A DNA stretch of 64,000 nucleotides, taken from assembly GCA_029624675.1 (NCBI GenBank), contig JARSSP010000021.1:1-64000 (forward strand), in the 5' to 3' direction. Shown one piece after another: positions 1-7,694 of the stretch. Every line of letters begins with the position of its first letter. Positions within the stretch are counted from its first letter, which is position 1. Under the pieces are notes generated by a model. The model had not been told where the DNA came from. It saw only the letters and a program-made list of their open reading frames with translations, and did no database searches. Position numbers and translations under genes: made by a program. This DNA is from Candidatus Contendibacter sp. (GTDB lineage: Bacteria > Pseudomonadota > Gammaproteobacteria > Competibacterales > Competibacteraceae).

Positions 1-1
1 G

Positions 2-121
2 GATCACGCCCTGCCCGTTGGCTTCGTCGGGCTGAAGTATCTTGCTAATCAGGAAGACTTTTCGAATAATGCCGCCGCCGGGTCGGTAGTGTTCCAGACT
101 TGGGTTTCACATGAAATGTAG
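2..121 (+). CDS. 3' end of an unidentified CDS entering from the left edge
   Basis: Frame 2 is open from the window edge to a TAG at 119-121 (39 codons), while the other two forward frames stop early. The peptide ends in VFQTWVSHEM and matches no family I recognise. It could be the C-terminus of a gene whose body lies outside the window, or a chance open stretch. The remaining bases up to the next gene hold nothing I can name. Confidence 0.35.
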   Translation, partial: DHALPVGFVGLKYLANQEDFSNNAAAGSVVFQTWVSHEM

Positions 122-160
122 CGTTATTGAAAAAGTCGTTCAACCTAATCAGAATCAGTG

Positions 161-994
161 TCAGGTTTCGCCGGTCGATCCAGGCCGGGGCGCACTCGGC
201 GGCGGTGGCGCGTTTTCCGGCAACAGCCCGGTTCCGTGCCTGGCGAATTGGTAGTGTTCGTAGAGCTTGGCGTATTTGAGGAAAACGTAAAACGCTGCGA
301 CCGCCGAGTTGATAAAACCAGCCCAGCCGTTGAGAAAATTACGCTTGAACAGATAGCTGCGGATGAAGAACAGCGGCGGGTAGAACAGCATGATCAACGG
401 AATGCCCCAGCGCTTTTTCCTGATCTTGTCCGCCACCAGCCCGGTCGAGTAGGCGTTGATCTTGTCTACCTTGGTGTGAATATCGGTTTCGCCATAGTGA
501 TAAAACGGCGCCTTGAGCCGGGCGACACGACCTTTGATCTTGGGCGCGGCGTGAATCGGCATGTCGTCAATGTCGCCCCGGCGCTTGTCGAACAGCCGCA
601 GATAATGATTCATCCGGGTTGCCGGGTGAACCATGCGCCAGAACAGTTGTTCCTGGCGCGGGATTTCGTAGCCCTCCGCCGTCGGCCCAGTTTGCAGCAA
701 CTGGCGAATTTCCGTCTGGAGCGCCAGCGACAGGGCTTCGTCGGCATCCAGCAACAGCACCCAGTCGTGGGTGGTCGCAGCCAGCGCCATCTGTTTTTGC
801 GGGCCATAGCCCATAAACTCGTGCTGGATGATGCACACGCTGTAACCTTGGCCGATAACCAAGGTGTCGTCGGTGCTGAAGGAATCCAGCATGACGATTT
901 CATCCGCCCATTTGACGCTTTCTAGGCAGGTCGCCAGGGTGCGGCCGTTGTTGTACGTGGTGGTGAATACCGAAAGCCGGGTTCGCTCAGTCAT
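161..994 (-). CDS. family 2 glycosyltransferase, LPS core (WaaE/KdtX-like)
   Basis: This 277-residue protein has the GT-A fold of family 2 glycosyltransferases. The N-terminus is a typical nucleotide-sugar-binding start (SVFTTTYNNG), followed by the family motif GPQKQMA near residue 64 and the metal-binding DADE at about 83-86. A hydrophobic stretch around 200-225 (LFYPPLFFIRSYL) suggests membrane association. The WaaE/KdtX branch adds glucose to the first heptose of the lipopolysaccharide inner core at the cytoplasmic face of the inner membrane. It is transcribed divergently from the GT4 gene at 1090 and opens a block of LPS genes, which supports that role. The C-terminal tail is proline-rich (PPPPSAPRP). 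The exact sugar and acceptor cannot be read from sequence. Confidence 0.85.
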   Translation of the reverse strand: MTERTRLSVFTTTYNNGRTLATCLESVKWADEIVMLDSFSTDDTLVIGQGYSVCIIQHEFMGYGPQKQMALAATTHDWVLLLDADEALSLALQTEIRQLLQTGPTAEGYEIPRQEQLFWRMVHPATRMNHYLRLFDKRRGDIDDMPIHAAPKIKGRVARLKAPFYHYGETDIHTKVDKINAYSTGLVADKIRKKRWGIPLIMLFYPPLFFIRSYLFKRNFLNGWAGFINSAVAAFYVFLKYAKLYEHYQFARHGTGLLPENAPPPPSAPRPGSTGET

Positions 995-1089
995 GAATCA
1001 GCCTGCTCCCGATGGGATTTTCATTTAGAGTACGCGCCTGATCGTTCATCAAAGGCATCCCTCGCTTTGTTTAACCGGATCGTCAATCC

Positions 1090-2160
1090 ATGATTGCATC
1101 GGCCCACATCGTCGCCGGCTGGGCGCTCGGTGGCGCCGAGCTTTTTTCTGTCCGCCTGGTCAATGCCCTGCAAGAACAGCGGCAACCCGTGCTAGCTATC
1201 AATAGCCCGGGCGGTCAAGTTTCGGCCAAGTTGCGGCCGGACGTCACCCAAATCCATGTCCCCATGCGAGCCATTTGGGATCTGCCGTCGCGCTGGCACA
1301 TCAGCACGATTCTGCGCCAGCATCAACCGGATATTGTCCAAACCTACATGGGCCGGGCAACCCGGTTAACTCATCTGAACCTGAACCGGCGGCCGATCCA
1401 CGTCGCCCGGTTGGGCGGCTATTATGATCTCAAGGGCTATCGTCACGCTCATGCCTGGATCGGCAACACCCAGGGTATTTGCGACTACCTGATCCGAAAC
1501 GGATTGCCGGCGGCGCGCATCGCGCACATCGGCAATTTTGTCGATCTTCCCGCCGCCAGTTCACCGGAACAACTCGCGGAGTGGCGGCGCCGGTTGGCGA
1601 TTTCCGAGGATGCGCTGGTGCTGACTGCGGTTGGCCGTTTTCATCCGGTCAAGGGCTTTGAGGACCTGCTGACCGCCTTGGCCATGCCAGGCGTCACGGT
1701 CGGCCACCGACCGCTGATCCTGGTCATCGTCGGTGACGGTCCTCTGAACGCCAGTCTGCGTAACCATGCGGATCAACTGGGCATCAGCGGCCAGATTCGT
1801 TGGGTCGGCTGGCAACTCGATCCCCATCCCTATTACGAGTTGGCCGATCTCTTCATCTGTCCGTCGCGCCACGAAACGCTGGGCAACGTGATCCTGGAAG
1901 CCTGGGGGCATCGGCGGGCGGTGCTGGCCACGCAAACCCCCGGCGCCTTGGAACTGGTCACCCACGGCGAGGACGCTTGGCTGGTTCCTCTTCGACAACC
2001 GCGCGCCCTGGCCGACGGCATTCGGCTACTCCTGGAAGATGAGCCGTTGCGGGCGCGACTGGCGTCACAGGGCCGCGAAAAAGTGGAAAACCATTATAGT
2101 CAGCAGCACATCGTCAGTGCCTATCTGGACTTTTATCAGCGGCTGTTGGCGGCGACATAG
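1090..2160 (+). CDS. family 4 glycosyltransferase
   Basis: The 356-residue product has the two-Rossmann-domain GT-B layout. The N-terminal domain begins with an H-x-V-x-G-W-x-L-G-G-A-E motif typical of GT4 enzymes. The C-terminal domain has AVGRFHPVKGFEDLL (around residue 180) and the donor-binding region FICPSRHETLGNVILEAW with the conserved E-x7-E spacing. It probably transfers a sugar to LPS or another envelope glycan in the cytoplasm. Its 3' end overlaps the convergent O-antigen ligase gene by 47 bases. It is the only forward-strand gene in the LPS block. Substrate unknown. Confidence 0.85.
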   Translation: MIASAHIVAGWALGGAELFSVRLVNALQEQRQPVLAINSPGGQVSAKLRPDVTQIHVPMRAIWDLPSRWHISTILRQHQPDIVQTYMGRATRLTHLNLNRRPIHVARLGGYYDLKGYRHAHAWIGNTQGICDYLIRNGLPAARIAHIGNFVDLPAASSPEQLAEWRRRLAISEDALVLTAVGRFHPVKGFEDLLTALAMPGVTVGHRPLILVIVGDGPLNASLRNHADQLGISGQIRWVGWQLDPHPYYELADLFICPSRHETLGNVILEAWGHRRAVLATQTPGALELVTHGEDAWLVPLRQPRALADGIRLLLEDEPLRARLASQGREKVENHYSQQHIVSAYLDFYQRLLAAT

Positions 2161-3334
2161 CGAAATAGCTCAATCCTCCCAGGCAGGCGAAGCCGTAGCA
2201 GGCGAAATACCGCGACGTGTAGCCAAAGCTCAGCAACCCGGCGGTAATGATGGCCAGCGCCGCTGCCAGCAGCACGCCGGCGCGTTGGCGGTCCTCGGTG
2301 GACAACCGCCGCCAGGCTCGGCCCAACCGCGCGAACACGGCGCCAATCAAAGCCACCAATACGCCGACGCCCAGCAGACCGGTCTCGTACCAGGCATCCA
2401 TCAAGAAATTATGGAGATGCTTGACCTGTATTCGGTCGCCGCCCATCTCGAAACTCAACACCTCGCGGGCGTGAAAGCCATTGCCGATTCCGACGCCCAG
2501 CCAGGCTCGCTCCGGGGGATGTTGCAGCGCCTGTCGCCACAGGATAGTGCGTCCGCTGGTGAAGGCATCCAGCGGGCGATTTGGGTCCAATGCGCTTTTT
2601 TGGAAAGGACCGGTGTTGGCGAGGATGCCGGCCACCAGCGCCAGCACCGCCAGCAGCGCGCTCCAGCGCAGTCGCCAGCCCAAGACCAGCCAACAAAACA
2701 CCATCAGACCCACGATCAGCCCCAACAGCGCCGCTCTGCCCTCGGACAACGCCACGTAACCCAGGGTGACGGCGGCAATGCCAATCATGGCTCCATGGCG
2801 CCAGCGCCCAGCGCCTTGTCGCCAGACCCAGATCAGCATGAGCGGCAATAGAAAGGGCAGATTATCCTCCCGCAGTTGGCTGCCGGGATCGAACGGCTGA
2901 CCGGACCAGCCGAAGCCATAATAAGGCAGCAGCAGAACCAAGATCACCAAGTTGATCCCGCCAAACAACGCCATGGCGTTCAGCAGGCGGTCCGGATGAG
3001 CCGGGGATTCTCGCAACGCCACCTGCATCAGCGGCAAGCTCAAGCTATGTATGAAAAAAGCGGCCCAGCTTTTGAGCGCTTCCGTTGGATCAATCGCGCC
3101 GGGAATTCCCAGCAGAAATACGCCCAGCAGGGCCAAGTAAAATAAAACGGTGGTGCGATCCAGCCGGGCGCGGCGGCTCCAGAGGCTGAACAGTCCCCAC
3201 ACGGCATACAACCCGGCGACGCCGTTGAACAACGCGCGCCCACCAACCTGGGTTAGCGGCAGCACCGCCAGCAGCAGCCAACCGTTCCGAAAAAAGGCTT
3301 CCTGGATATCGTTAGGGAGCGTGGCAAGTTTCAT
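2114..3334 (-). CDS. O-antigen ligase family protein (WaaL-like)
   Basis: This is a 406-residue polytopic inner-membrane protein with about ten to twelve hydrophobic segments. A periplasmic loop near residues 260-310 carries GRTILWRQALQ and then GVGIGNGFH and KHLHNFLMDAWYETG, which is the Wzy_C signature shared by O-antigen ligases and some polymerases. WaaL ligases transfer undecaprenyl-linked glycan to lipid A-core at the periplasmic face. The start overlaps the end of the upstream heptosyltransferase gene by 23 bases, so the two are translationally linked. A Wzy-type polymerase role cannot be excluded from sequence alone. Confidence 0.8.
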   Translation of the reverse strand: MKLATLPNDIQEAFFRNGWLLLAVLPLTQVGGRALFNGVAGLYAVWGLFSLWSRRARLDRTTVLFYLALLGVFLLGIPGAIDPTEALKSWAAFFIHSLSLPLMQVALRESPAHPDRLLNAMALFGGINLVILVLLLPYYGFGWSGQPFDPGSQLREDNLPFLLPLMLIWVWRQGAGRWRHGAMIGIAAVTLGYVALSEGRAALLGLIVGLMVFCWLVLGWRLRWSALLAVLALVAGILANTGPFQKSALDPNRPLDAFTSGRTILWRQALQHPPERAWLGVGIGNGFHAREVLSFEMGGDRIQVKHLHNFLMDAWYETGLLGVGVLVALIGAVFARLGRAWRRLSTEDRQRAGVLLAAALAIITAGLLSFGYTSRYFACYGFACLGGLSYFAMSPPTAADKSPDRH

Positions 3335-4316
3335 CGGGCCAACTCAGCCGGGCGAGCATTTCGAGAACGCGGGGAACCGTGATCGCCGTCATGCCCGGTT
3401 CGCCGGGCGGCGGCGTGATCGCGTGAATGAAATGGGAATGGGCCAGTGGCGTCGAGCCACCGAACAGGCCCACGGCCGGCACTTGCAGCGCGGCCGCCAT
3501 GTTGAGCACACCGGTATCGTTGCCAATATAGACGCGACACCGGCCTAGCAACGCCGCCGTCTGTTCCAGCGGCAGGGCCACCGCATCCACCGCCGTGGCG
3601 CCGTCGGCCCGGACACGCGCCAATATCTCGTCGGCCAACATTCGTTCCGCCGGTCCGCCGACGATAAAAATCGAACCGATTCGCTGTCGACGCAACGCCA
3701 GCGCCAATTCCGCGAACCGAGCCGCGCCCCATTGTTTCCAGGGTTCACTGCTGCCGACGCCCAGCGCGATCCATGGCGCGGGCCATGGGGCGAACCCGGC
3801 AATGATCGCCTGTTCCGCGCCAGGGTCCACCGCCAGGCGTGGCTCCGGTTCAGCGCGGGGAATACCCAGAAGATCGAGCAGGGCATCCGCTCGAAGGATC
3901 GGATGCGCGTGGCGCAGGTTGGCTGGCAACCGTACCGGCGCGGTCAGCAAGAGCGATTGCAGGCCAATCCCATAGCCAATCCGCTCGGGGACGCCAGCCA
4001 GCCGTGCCGCCAGCACGTAGCGGGCGCTGCCATGCAGAAACCACGCGCGCTGATAGCCCTGCCGCCGCAGTAACGCCGCCAAGCGCAGCAAACCGCGCGG
4101 ACCGGCGTGACGGCCAGCTTCCCGTTCCAGCCAAAGGATTTGCCCGACAGAGGGATCGGCGCGCAACAACCGATCCGCCTGGGAGCGCGGCTTAGTCAAA
4201 AGGTCCACCCGACCCTCCATGGTCGTCGCGGCGATGGCGTGAATATGCGGCAGATGCCAGACCATGTCGCCGATGCCAGGCAGCGGTTGCACGATCAGCG
4301 TTCGCCCCGAAGGCAC
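3312..4316 (-). CDS. ADP-heptose:LPS heptosyltransferase family protein (GT9)
   Basis: The protein shows the GT9 signature: an N-terminal LPGIGDMVWHLP loop, ALGVGSSEPWKQW in the middle, and a donor-site GNDTGVLNMAAAL followed by GLFGGSTP. GT9 enzymes add heptose, or related sugars, to Kdo2-lipid A or the growing core. The open frame extends to a GTG at 4355, but that start lies inside a dispersed repeat (4340-4410). I prefer the in-frame GTG at 4316, which puts the GT9 fold near the N-terminus (334 residues). Neither start has a clear ribosome binding site. The gene overlaps the downstream ligase. WaaC, WaaF and WaaQ-type activities cannot be separated here. Confidence 0.8.
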   Translation of the reverse strand: MPSGRTLIVQPLPGIGDMVWHLPHIHAIAATTMEGRVDLLTKPRSQADRLLRADPSVGQILWLEREAGRHAGPRGLLRLAALLRRQGYQRAWFLHGSARYVLAARLAGVPERIGYGIGLQSLLLTAPVRLPANLRHAHPILRADALLDLLGIPRAEPEPRLAVDPGAEQAIIAGFAPWPAPWIALGVGSSEPWKQWGAARFAELALALRRQRIGSIFIVGGPAERMLADEILARVRADGATAVDAVALPLEQTAALLGRCRVYIGNDTGVLNMAAALQVPAVGLFGGSTPLAHSHFIHAITPPPGEPGMTAITVPRVLEMLARLSWPDETCHAP

Positions 4317-4339
4317 CCGTTTTTCAGGATGATTGGATT

Positions 4340-4410
4340 TATCCACGGAACACACGGAAAAAGAAGGAATTCAATGGTTTTCTTCCGTGCTTTCGGTGTC
4401 TTCCATGGAC
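4340..4410. repeat. degenerate CACGGAA/TTCCGTG-type dispersed repeat
   Basis: On the minus strand this spacer reads as a chain of near-repeats (GGAAGACACCGAAAGCACGGAAG, then TTCCGTGTGTTCCGTGGAT). From memory, such short repeats are scattered between genes of many environmental proteobacteria. A weaker relative lies at about 21640-21680 before prmA. It affects the choice of start codon for the heptosyltransferase gene. Confidence 0.45.
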
Positions 4411-4415
4411 CCGTT

Positions 4416-5543
4416 TCATGAGAGGCTCCTGGGGGTCTGATGCAGGGATTCATATAGCGCCAGCGTTTCATCCAGCATCCGCCGCAAGGGGAAAACCGGC
4501 ACTGGCGGCACTGGCGGCGCGGCGGTCAACAATTCGATCACCCTCGCTGTCAGGGCGTCCAAATCGCCGCGCGCTGTCAACCCAGCGGGATAGAGTCGCG
4601 CCAGAATCTCGCCGACACCGCCATGATCATAGCCCACGACCGGCGTACCGAGGCTCAGCGCCTCCAGCACGGTGCGGCCAAACGATTCCGGCTGGGCCGA
4701 CAGCGACAGCACCAGGGTGGAGGCCGCGTAAATATCACGCATATCGGCGCGATGGCCAGTAAACAGAATTACATCGTCCAAGCCCAGCGACCGCACCTTT
4801 TGCCGGAGTTGGTCGGCATAACGCTGTCGGCGCGGCTCGACGCCGCCGACGATCAACCCTCGCGCCGGCCAACCGCGTGTCCGCAACCGGCCAATCAGTT
4901 CGATAAAGTCCTCATGGCCCTTGAGCCGGCTCAAACGGCCCGGCAGGGTCAGTACCGGCGCGTCTTGCAGTTGGGGATATTGCTGTCGCCAATCGGCCCG
5001 CCACGCGGCGGAAGGCCGATAGCCCCAAGGGAAAGCCGCCGGGTCGACGCCGCGCTGAATGAGCTGAATCCGCTCTGCCGGCAGCGCGGGATAATGGCGT
5101 CGCAGATAGTCGCGCACGGTTTCCGACACCGCGATCACCCGTTCGCCACGCGCCATGATGGCGCTGTAAGGGGAAACCGAATACAAGCCGTGAACGGTGG
5201 TGACGAAGCGCGGTCGAGTCGCCCGATCCATCCCCCGCCAGGCCAGCCAGCCGACCCAGGCCGGCAATCGGGAGCGGGCGTGCAGAATATCGATACGTTG
5301 TTCGGCCAGCCAGCGCCGCAGCGGCCAAACCCAGCGCAGGGTCAGCGGCGATTTGGCGCCGAGTGGCCAGGGGCAATGTTCGCTACCCGCGTTCACCAAG
5401 TCCGCAACCAGGCGCCCACCGGCGGAAATCACCACCGAGCGATGACCACGCCGGACCAGTTCCCGCGCGACTTCGAGCGTTCCCCGTTCCACGCCGCCGC
5501 CGTTCAGGGCCGGCAGCAATTGCGCCACGCTCAGCCGAGCCAC
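4416..5543 (-). CDS. family 4 glycosyltransferase
   Basis: The 375-residue GT-B protein opens with LLPALNGGGVERGTLEVA, a typical GT4 acceptor-domain start. It continues with LPGRLSRLKGHEDFIELI near residue 195 and ESFGRTVLEALSLGTPVVG near residue 290, where the E-x7-E donor motif is intact. It is likely a cytoplasmic enzyme of core or O-antigen assembly. The GTG start lies 13 bases inside the upstream ELM1-family gene, so the two are probably cotranslated. The exact sugar and linkage are not predictable. Confidence 0.85.
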   Translation of the reverse strand: MARLSVAQLLPALNGGGVERGTLEVARELVRRGHRSVVISAGGRLVADLVNAGSEHCPWPLGAKSPLTLRWVWPLRRWLAEQRIDILHARSRLPAWVGWLAWRGMDRATRPRFVTTVHGLYSVSPYSAIMARGERVIAVSETVRDYLRRHYPALPAERIQLIQRGVDPAAFPWGYRPSAAWRADWRQQYPQLQDAPVLTLPGRLSRLKGHEDFIELIGRLRTRGWPARGLIVGGVEPRRQRYADQLRQKVRSLGLDDVILFTGHRADMRDIYAASTLVLSLSAQPESFGRTVLEALSLGTPVVGYDHGGVGEILARLYPAGLTARGDLDALTARVIELLTAAPPVPPVPVFPLRRMLDETLALYESLHQTPRSLS

Positions 5544-6436
5544 CGCTCAACGATCCAGCGGGCGCAACGCTCCGCTTCGTTGAAAACGCCGGCTGGGCGA
5601 TGCAAATGCCGGCGCTGTCGCCAGTCGGCGAATGAAGTTATCCAACCGTCGGCGGCCAAGCGGTCAAGCCCTCGACTGATTCGGCTGGAATGTTTTCGCG
5701 GTATGTCCAACACGCCAACCGCCGCGCCAGCGGTCAACGCCTCGTAGACCATGGACACGCTGTCGGCGGTCACCCACACCCGTCCAGCCCGCGCCAATTG
5801 CGCCGGCAACCAGTCCGGGCCGGTGGCCGCGACCGGGACTACCGTCAACCGCGGGTCGGCCATGCCGGACCAGCTTTCCAGAAAGCTGGGCGGCGTGCGG
5901 CGCGATGTGGTCAAGGTCCAGCGGATCGTGGGATCGGCGGCGACAATTGCCGCGATCCGTGGGCGCAACGCCGTGTCATCCCAGCCAAAATGCGCGGATG
6001 GCCCGCCGATCAGCAGCAATCCTTGTCGGGGGTCCAGCGCAGCGGCCGGTTGAACACGGCTCAACGCCCCGCGGGTGACAAGCACATTGGGGCGGGTAGG
6101 CGGCGCATCGTGTTCCGGGATCAGGCAAAGATCGAACAGGCGCAAGGGCAGGCTGGGGCGCATCAGCACCACGACTTTGCCGCCCCGGATTCGACGCGCC
6201 GCCAACAGCGACCAATGGGTGCGATGACCAGCGCCCAGCAATAAATCCGGCGCCGGCAGATGGCGCCAACCCGATTGGCGACCGCTCAAAAAGCTCCTCA
6301 ACGCGGTCAAGAGCGGCAGCGGATCCAGCGTGTGGGTTTCGACCGACCGCAAGCGGGCCAGGGCTTCAGCCAATCCCCTGGTCTGGTTGTCATGCCCAGC
6401 CTTGCCATCGCTGAACCGCCAAACGACGAACGGCAT
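5531..6436 (-). CDS. ELM1/GtrOC1 family protein (DUF1022), putative nucleoside-diphosphate-sugar epimerase
   Basis: The N-terminus WRFSDGKAGHDNQTRGLAEAL is the hallmark of the mitochondrial-fission ELM1 family, found in many bacteria beside LPS genes. Other conserved blocks are LLIGGPSAHFGWD (near residue 140), LTTSRRTP and WVTADSVSMVYEA near the C-terminus, giving a GT-B-like fold. The bacterial function is not established. Its place at the head of an LPS transferase run suggests a role in core glycan assembly. It overlaps the downstream GT4 gene. Confidence 0.8.
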   Translation of the reverse strand: MPFVVWRFSDGKAGHDNQTRGLAEALARLRSVETHTLDPLPLLTALRSFLSGRQSGWRHLPAPDLLLGAGHRTHWSLLAARRIRGGKVVVLMRPSLPLRLFDLCLIPEHDAPPTRPNVLVTRGALSRVQPAAALDPRQGLLLIGGPSAHFGWDDTALRPRIAAIVAADPTIRWTLTTSRRTPPSFLESWSGMADPRLTVVPVAATGPDWLPAQLARAGRVWVTADSVSMVYEALTAGAAVGVLDIPRKHSSRISRGLDRLAADGWITSFADWRQRRHLHRPAGVFNEAERCARWIVERWLG

Positions 6437-6469
6437 CCGCGGTCAGTTTGCTTGCGCCCGGAGAGCCGA

Positions 6470-6673
6470 TCAATTCACCAGCACGAAATCCGCCCCGCAA
6501 TAAGGGCATTTGGCCTTGCCGGTGGCTTCGATGGGCAAATAGACCTTGGGATGGGAATTCCACACCGCCATGTCCGGCATCGGGCAGGACACCGGCAACT
6601 CGGCGCGGCTGACTTCGTAGGTTTTCTGGGCGTTGGGCACAGCCTTGGCGGAAACAGCGGCGGCGGCAACCAT
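6470..6673 (-). CDS. zinc-finger domain-containing protein (zf-CHCC, NDUFS6-like)
   Basis: The 67-residue protein has one cysteine in VSCPMP, a histidine in WNSHPKVYL and a C-terminal CPYCGADF. This gives the C-H-C-C zinc ligand order of the zf-CHCC family. The ATG at 6673 is preceded by an AGGAG-like site. It lies 47 bases downstream of ilvE on the same strand, and ilvE with this small protein is a recurring pair in proteobacteria. The mitochondrial relative NDUFS6 is a complex I subunit; the bacterial role is not known. Confidence 0.85.
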   Translation of the reverse strand: MVAAAAVSAKAVPNAQKTYEVSRAELPVSCPMPDMAVWNSHPKVYLPIEATGKAKCPYCGADFVLVN

Positions 6674-6720
6674 GAAACGATTCTCCTGTTTATCGTGGTG
6701 ATCGGGAGCTGTCGACAACC

Positions 6721-7641
6721 TCAAACCAGCGTCAGCCATTCGGAATAGGCGTCGCGGCGGCCATGCACCTGATCGAAATACAGCGCTTGCAGGCGTTGCG
6801 TGATCGGACCGCGCCGACCCGCACCGATAGCGCGACCATCCACTTCGCGAATTGGGGTCACCTCGGCGGCGGTGCCGGTGAAGAACGCTTCGTCGGCGAT
6901 GTAGACCTCGTCGCGGGTGATGCGCTTTTCCTTGAGTGGAATCCCCAGATCGGCGGCAAAGCGAAGGATGGTGTCGCGGGTGATGCCTTCCAGGGCCGAG
7001 GTCAGGTCCGGCGTATAAATCACTCCATCGCGGACGATGAAGATGTTTTCGCCGCTGCCTTCGGAGACATAACCCTCCGTGTCCAGCAGCATGGCCTCGT
7101 CGTAACCGTCGCGCAGGGCGTCGGCCAGCGCTAGCATGGAATTCATGTAATTGCCGTTGGCCTTGGCCTTGCACATCGTGACGTTGACGTGGTGACGGCT
7201 AAACGAGGAGGTGCGGATGCGGATGCCACGCTCCAGATTTTCCGCGCCCAGGTAGGCGCCCCATTCCCAGGCGGCGACGATGACATGAACCTTCAGATTA
7301 TCGGCGCGCAGTCCCATGCCTTCGGAACCGTAGAAGGCCATCGGGCGAATGTAGGCGCTGGCCAGGTTGTTGGCGCTGACCACCCGCCGACAGGCCGCGT
7401 TGATCTCCTCCTTGCTGTAAGGGATCGGCATGCCGACGATGTGAGCCGAGCGAAACAGCCGGTCGGTGTGGGCCTGAAGCCGGAAAATCGCGGCGCCCCG
7501 GTCGGTGGCGTAAGCGCGGACCCCCTCGAAGACCCCCATGCCATAATGCAGGGTGTGGGTCAGCACATGGGTGTTGGCTTCGCGCCAAGGGGTCAGTTCA
7601 CCGTCGTACCAGATCAGACCGTCACGGTCGGCCATCGACAT
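6721..7641 (-). CDS. ilvE: branched-chain amino acid aminotransferase
   Basis: IlvE transfers the amino group between glutamate and the 2-oxo acids of leucine, isoleucine and valine, using pyridoxal phosphate. The 306 residues match the usual length of the class IV enzyme. THTLHYGMGVFEGVRAY at the N-terminus, the PLP lysine in CKAKANGNYMN (about residue 160), EGSGENIFIV and TGTAAEVTPI are all present. The gene stands between glnE and the small zinc-finger gene on the minus strand. Nothing unusual was seen. Confidence 0.95.
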   Translation of the reverse strand: MSMADRDGLIWYDGELTPWREANTHVLTHTLHYGMGVFEGVRAYATDRGAAIFRLQAHTDRLFRSAHIVGMPIPYSKEEINAACRRVVSANNLASAYIRPMAFYGSEGMGLRADNLKVHVIVAAWEWGAYLGAENLERGIRIRTSSFSRHHVNVTMCKAKANGNYMNSMLALADALRDGYDEAMLLDTEGYVSEGSGENIFIVRDGVIYTPDLTSALEGITRDTILRFAADLGIPLKEKRITRDEVYIADEAFFTGTAAEVTPIREVDGRAIGAGRRGPITQRLQALYFDQVHGRRDAYSEWLTLV

Positions 7642-7694
7642 GATCGAAATCTCCTCGCTATGTGTTTCAATCCTTCATTCCACGGGGCAGGCCA

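Noticed and set aside
158..925. Long forward frame opposite the WaaE-like gene
   Set aside because: It is antisense to a clear GT2 gene, with arginine/glutamine-rich composition typical of GC-rich shadow frames.
4623..5747. 374-codon forward frame opposite the GT4 and ELM1 genes
   Set aside because: Antisense to two recognisable genes; no start signal and shadow-like composition.
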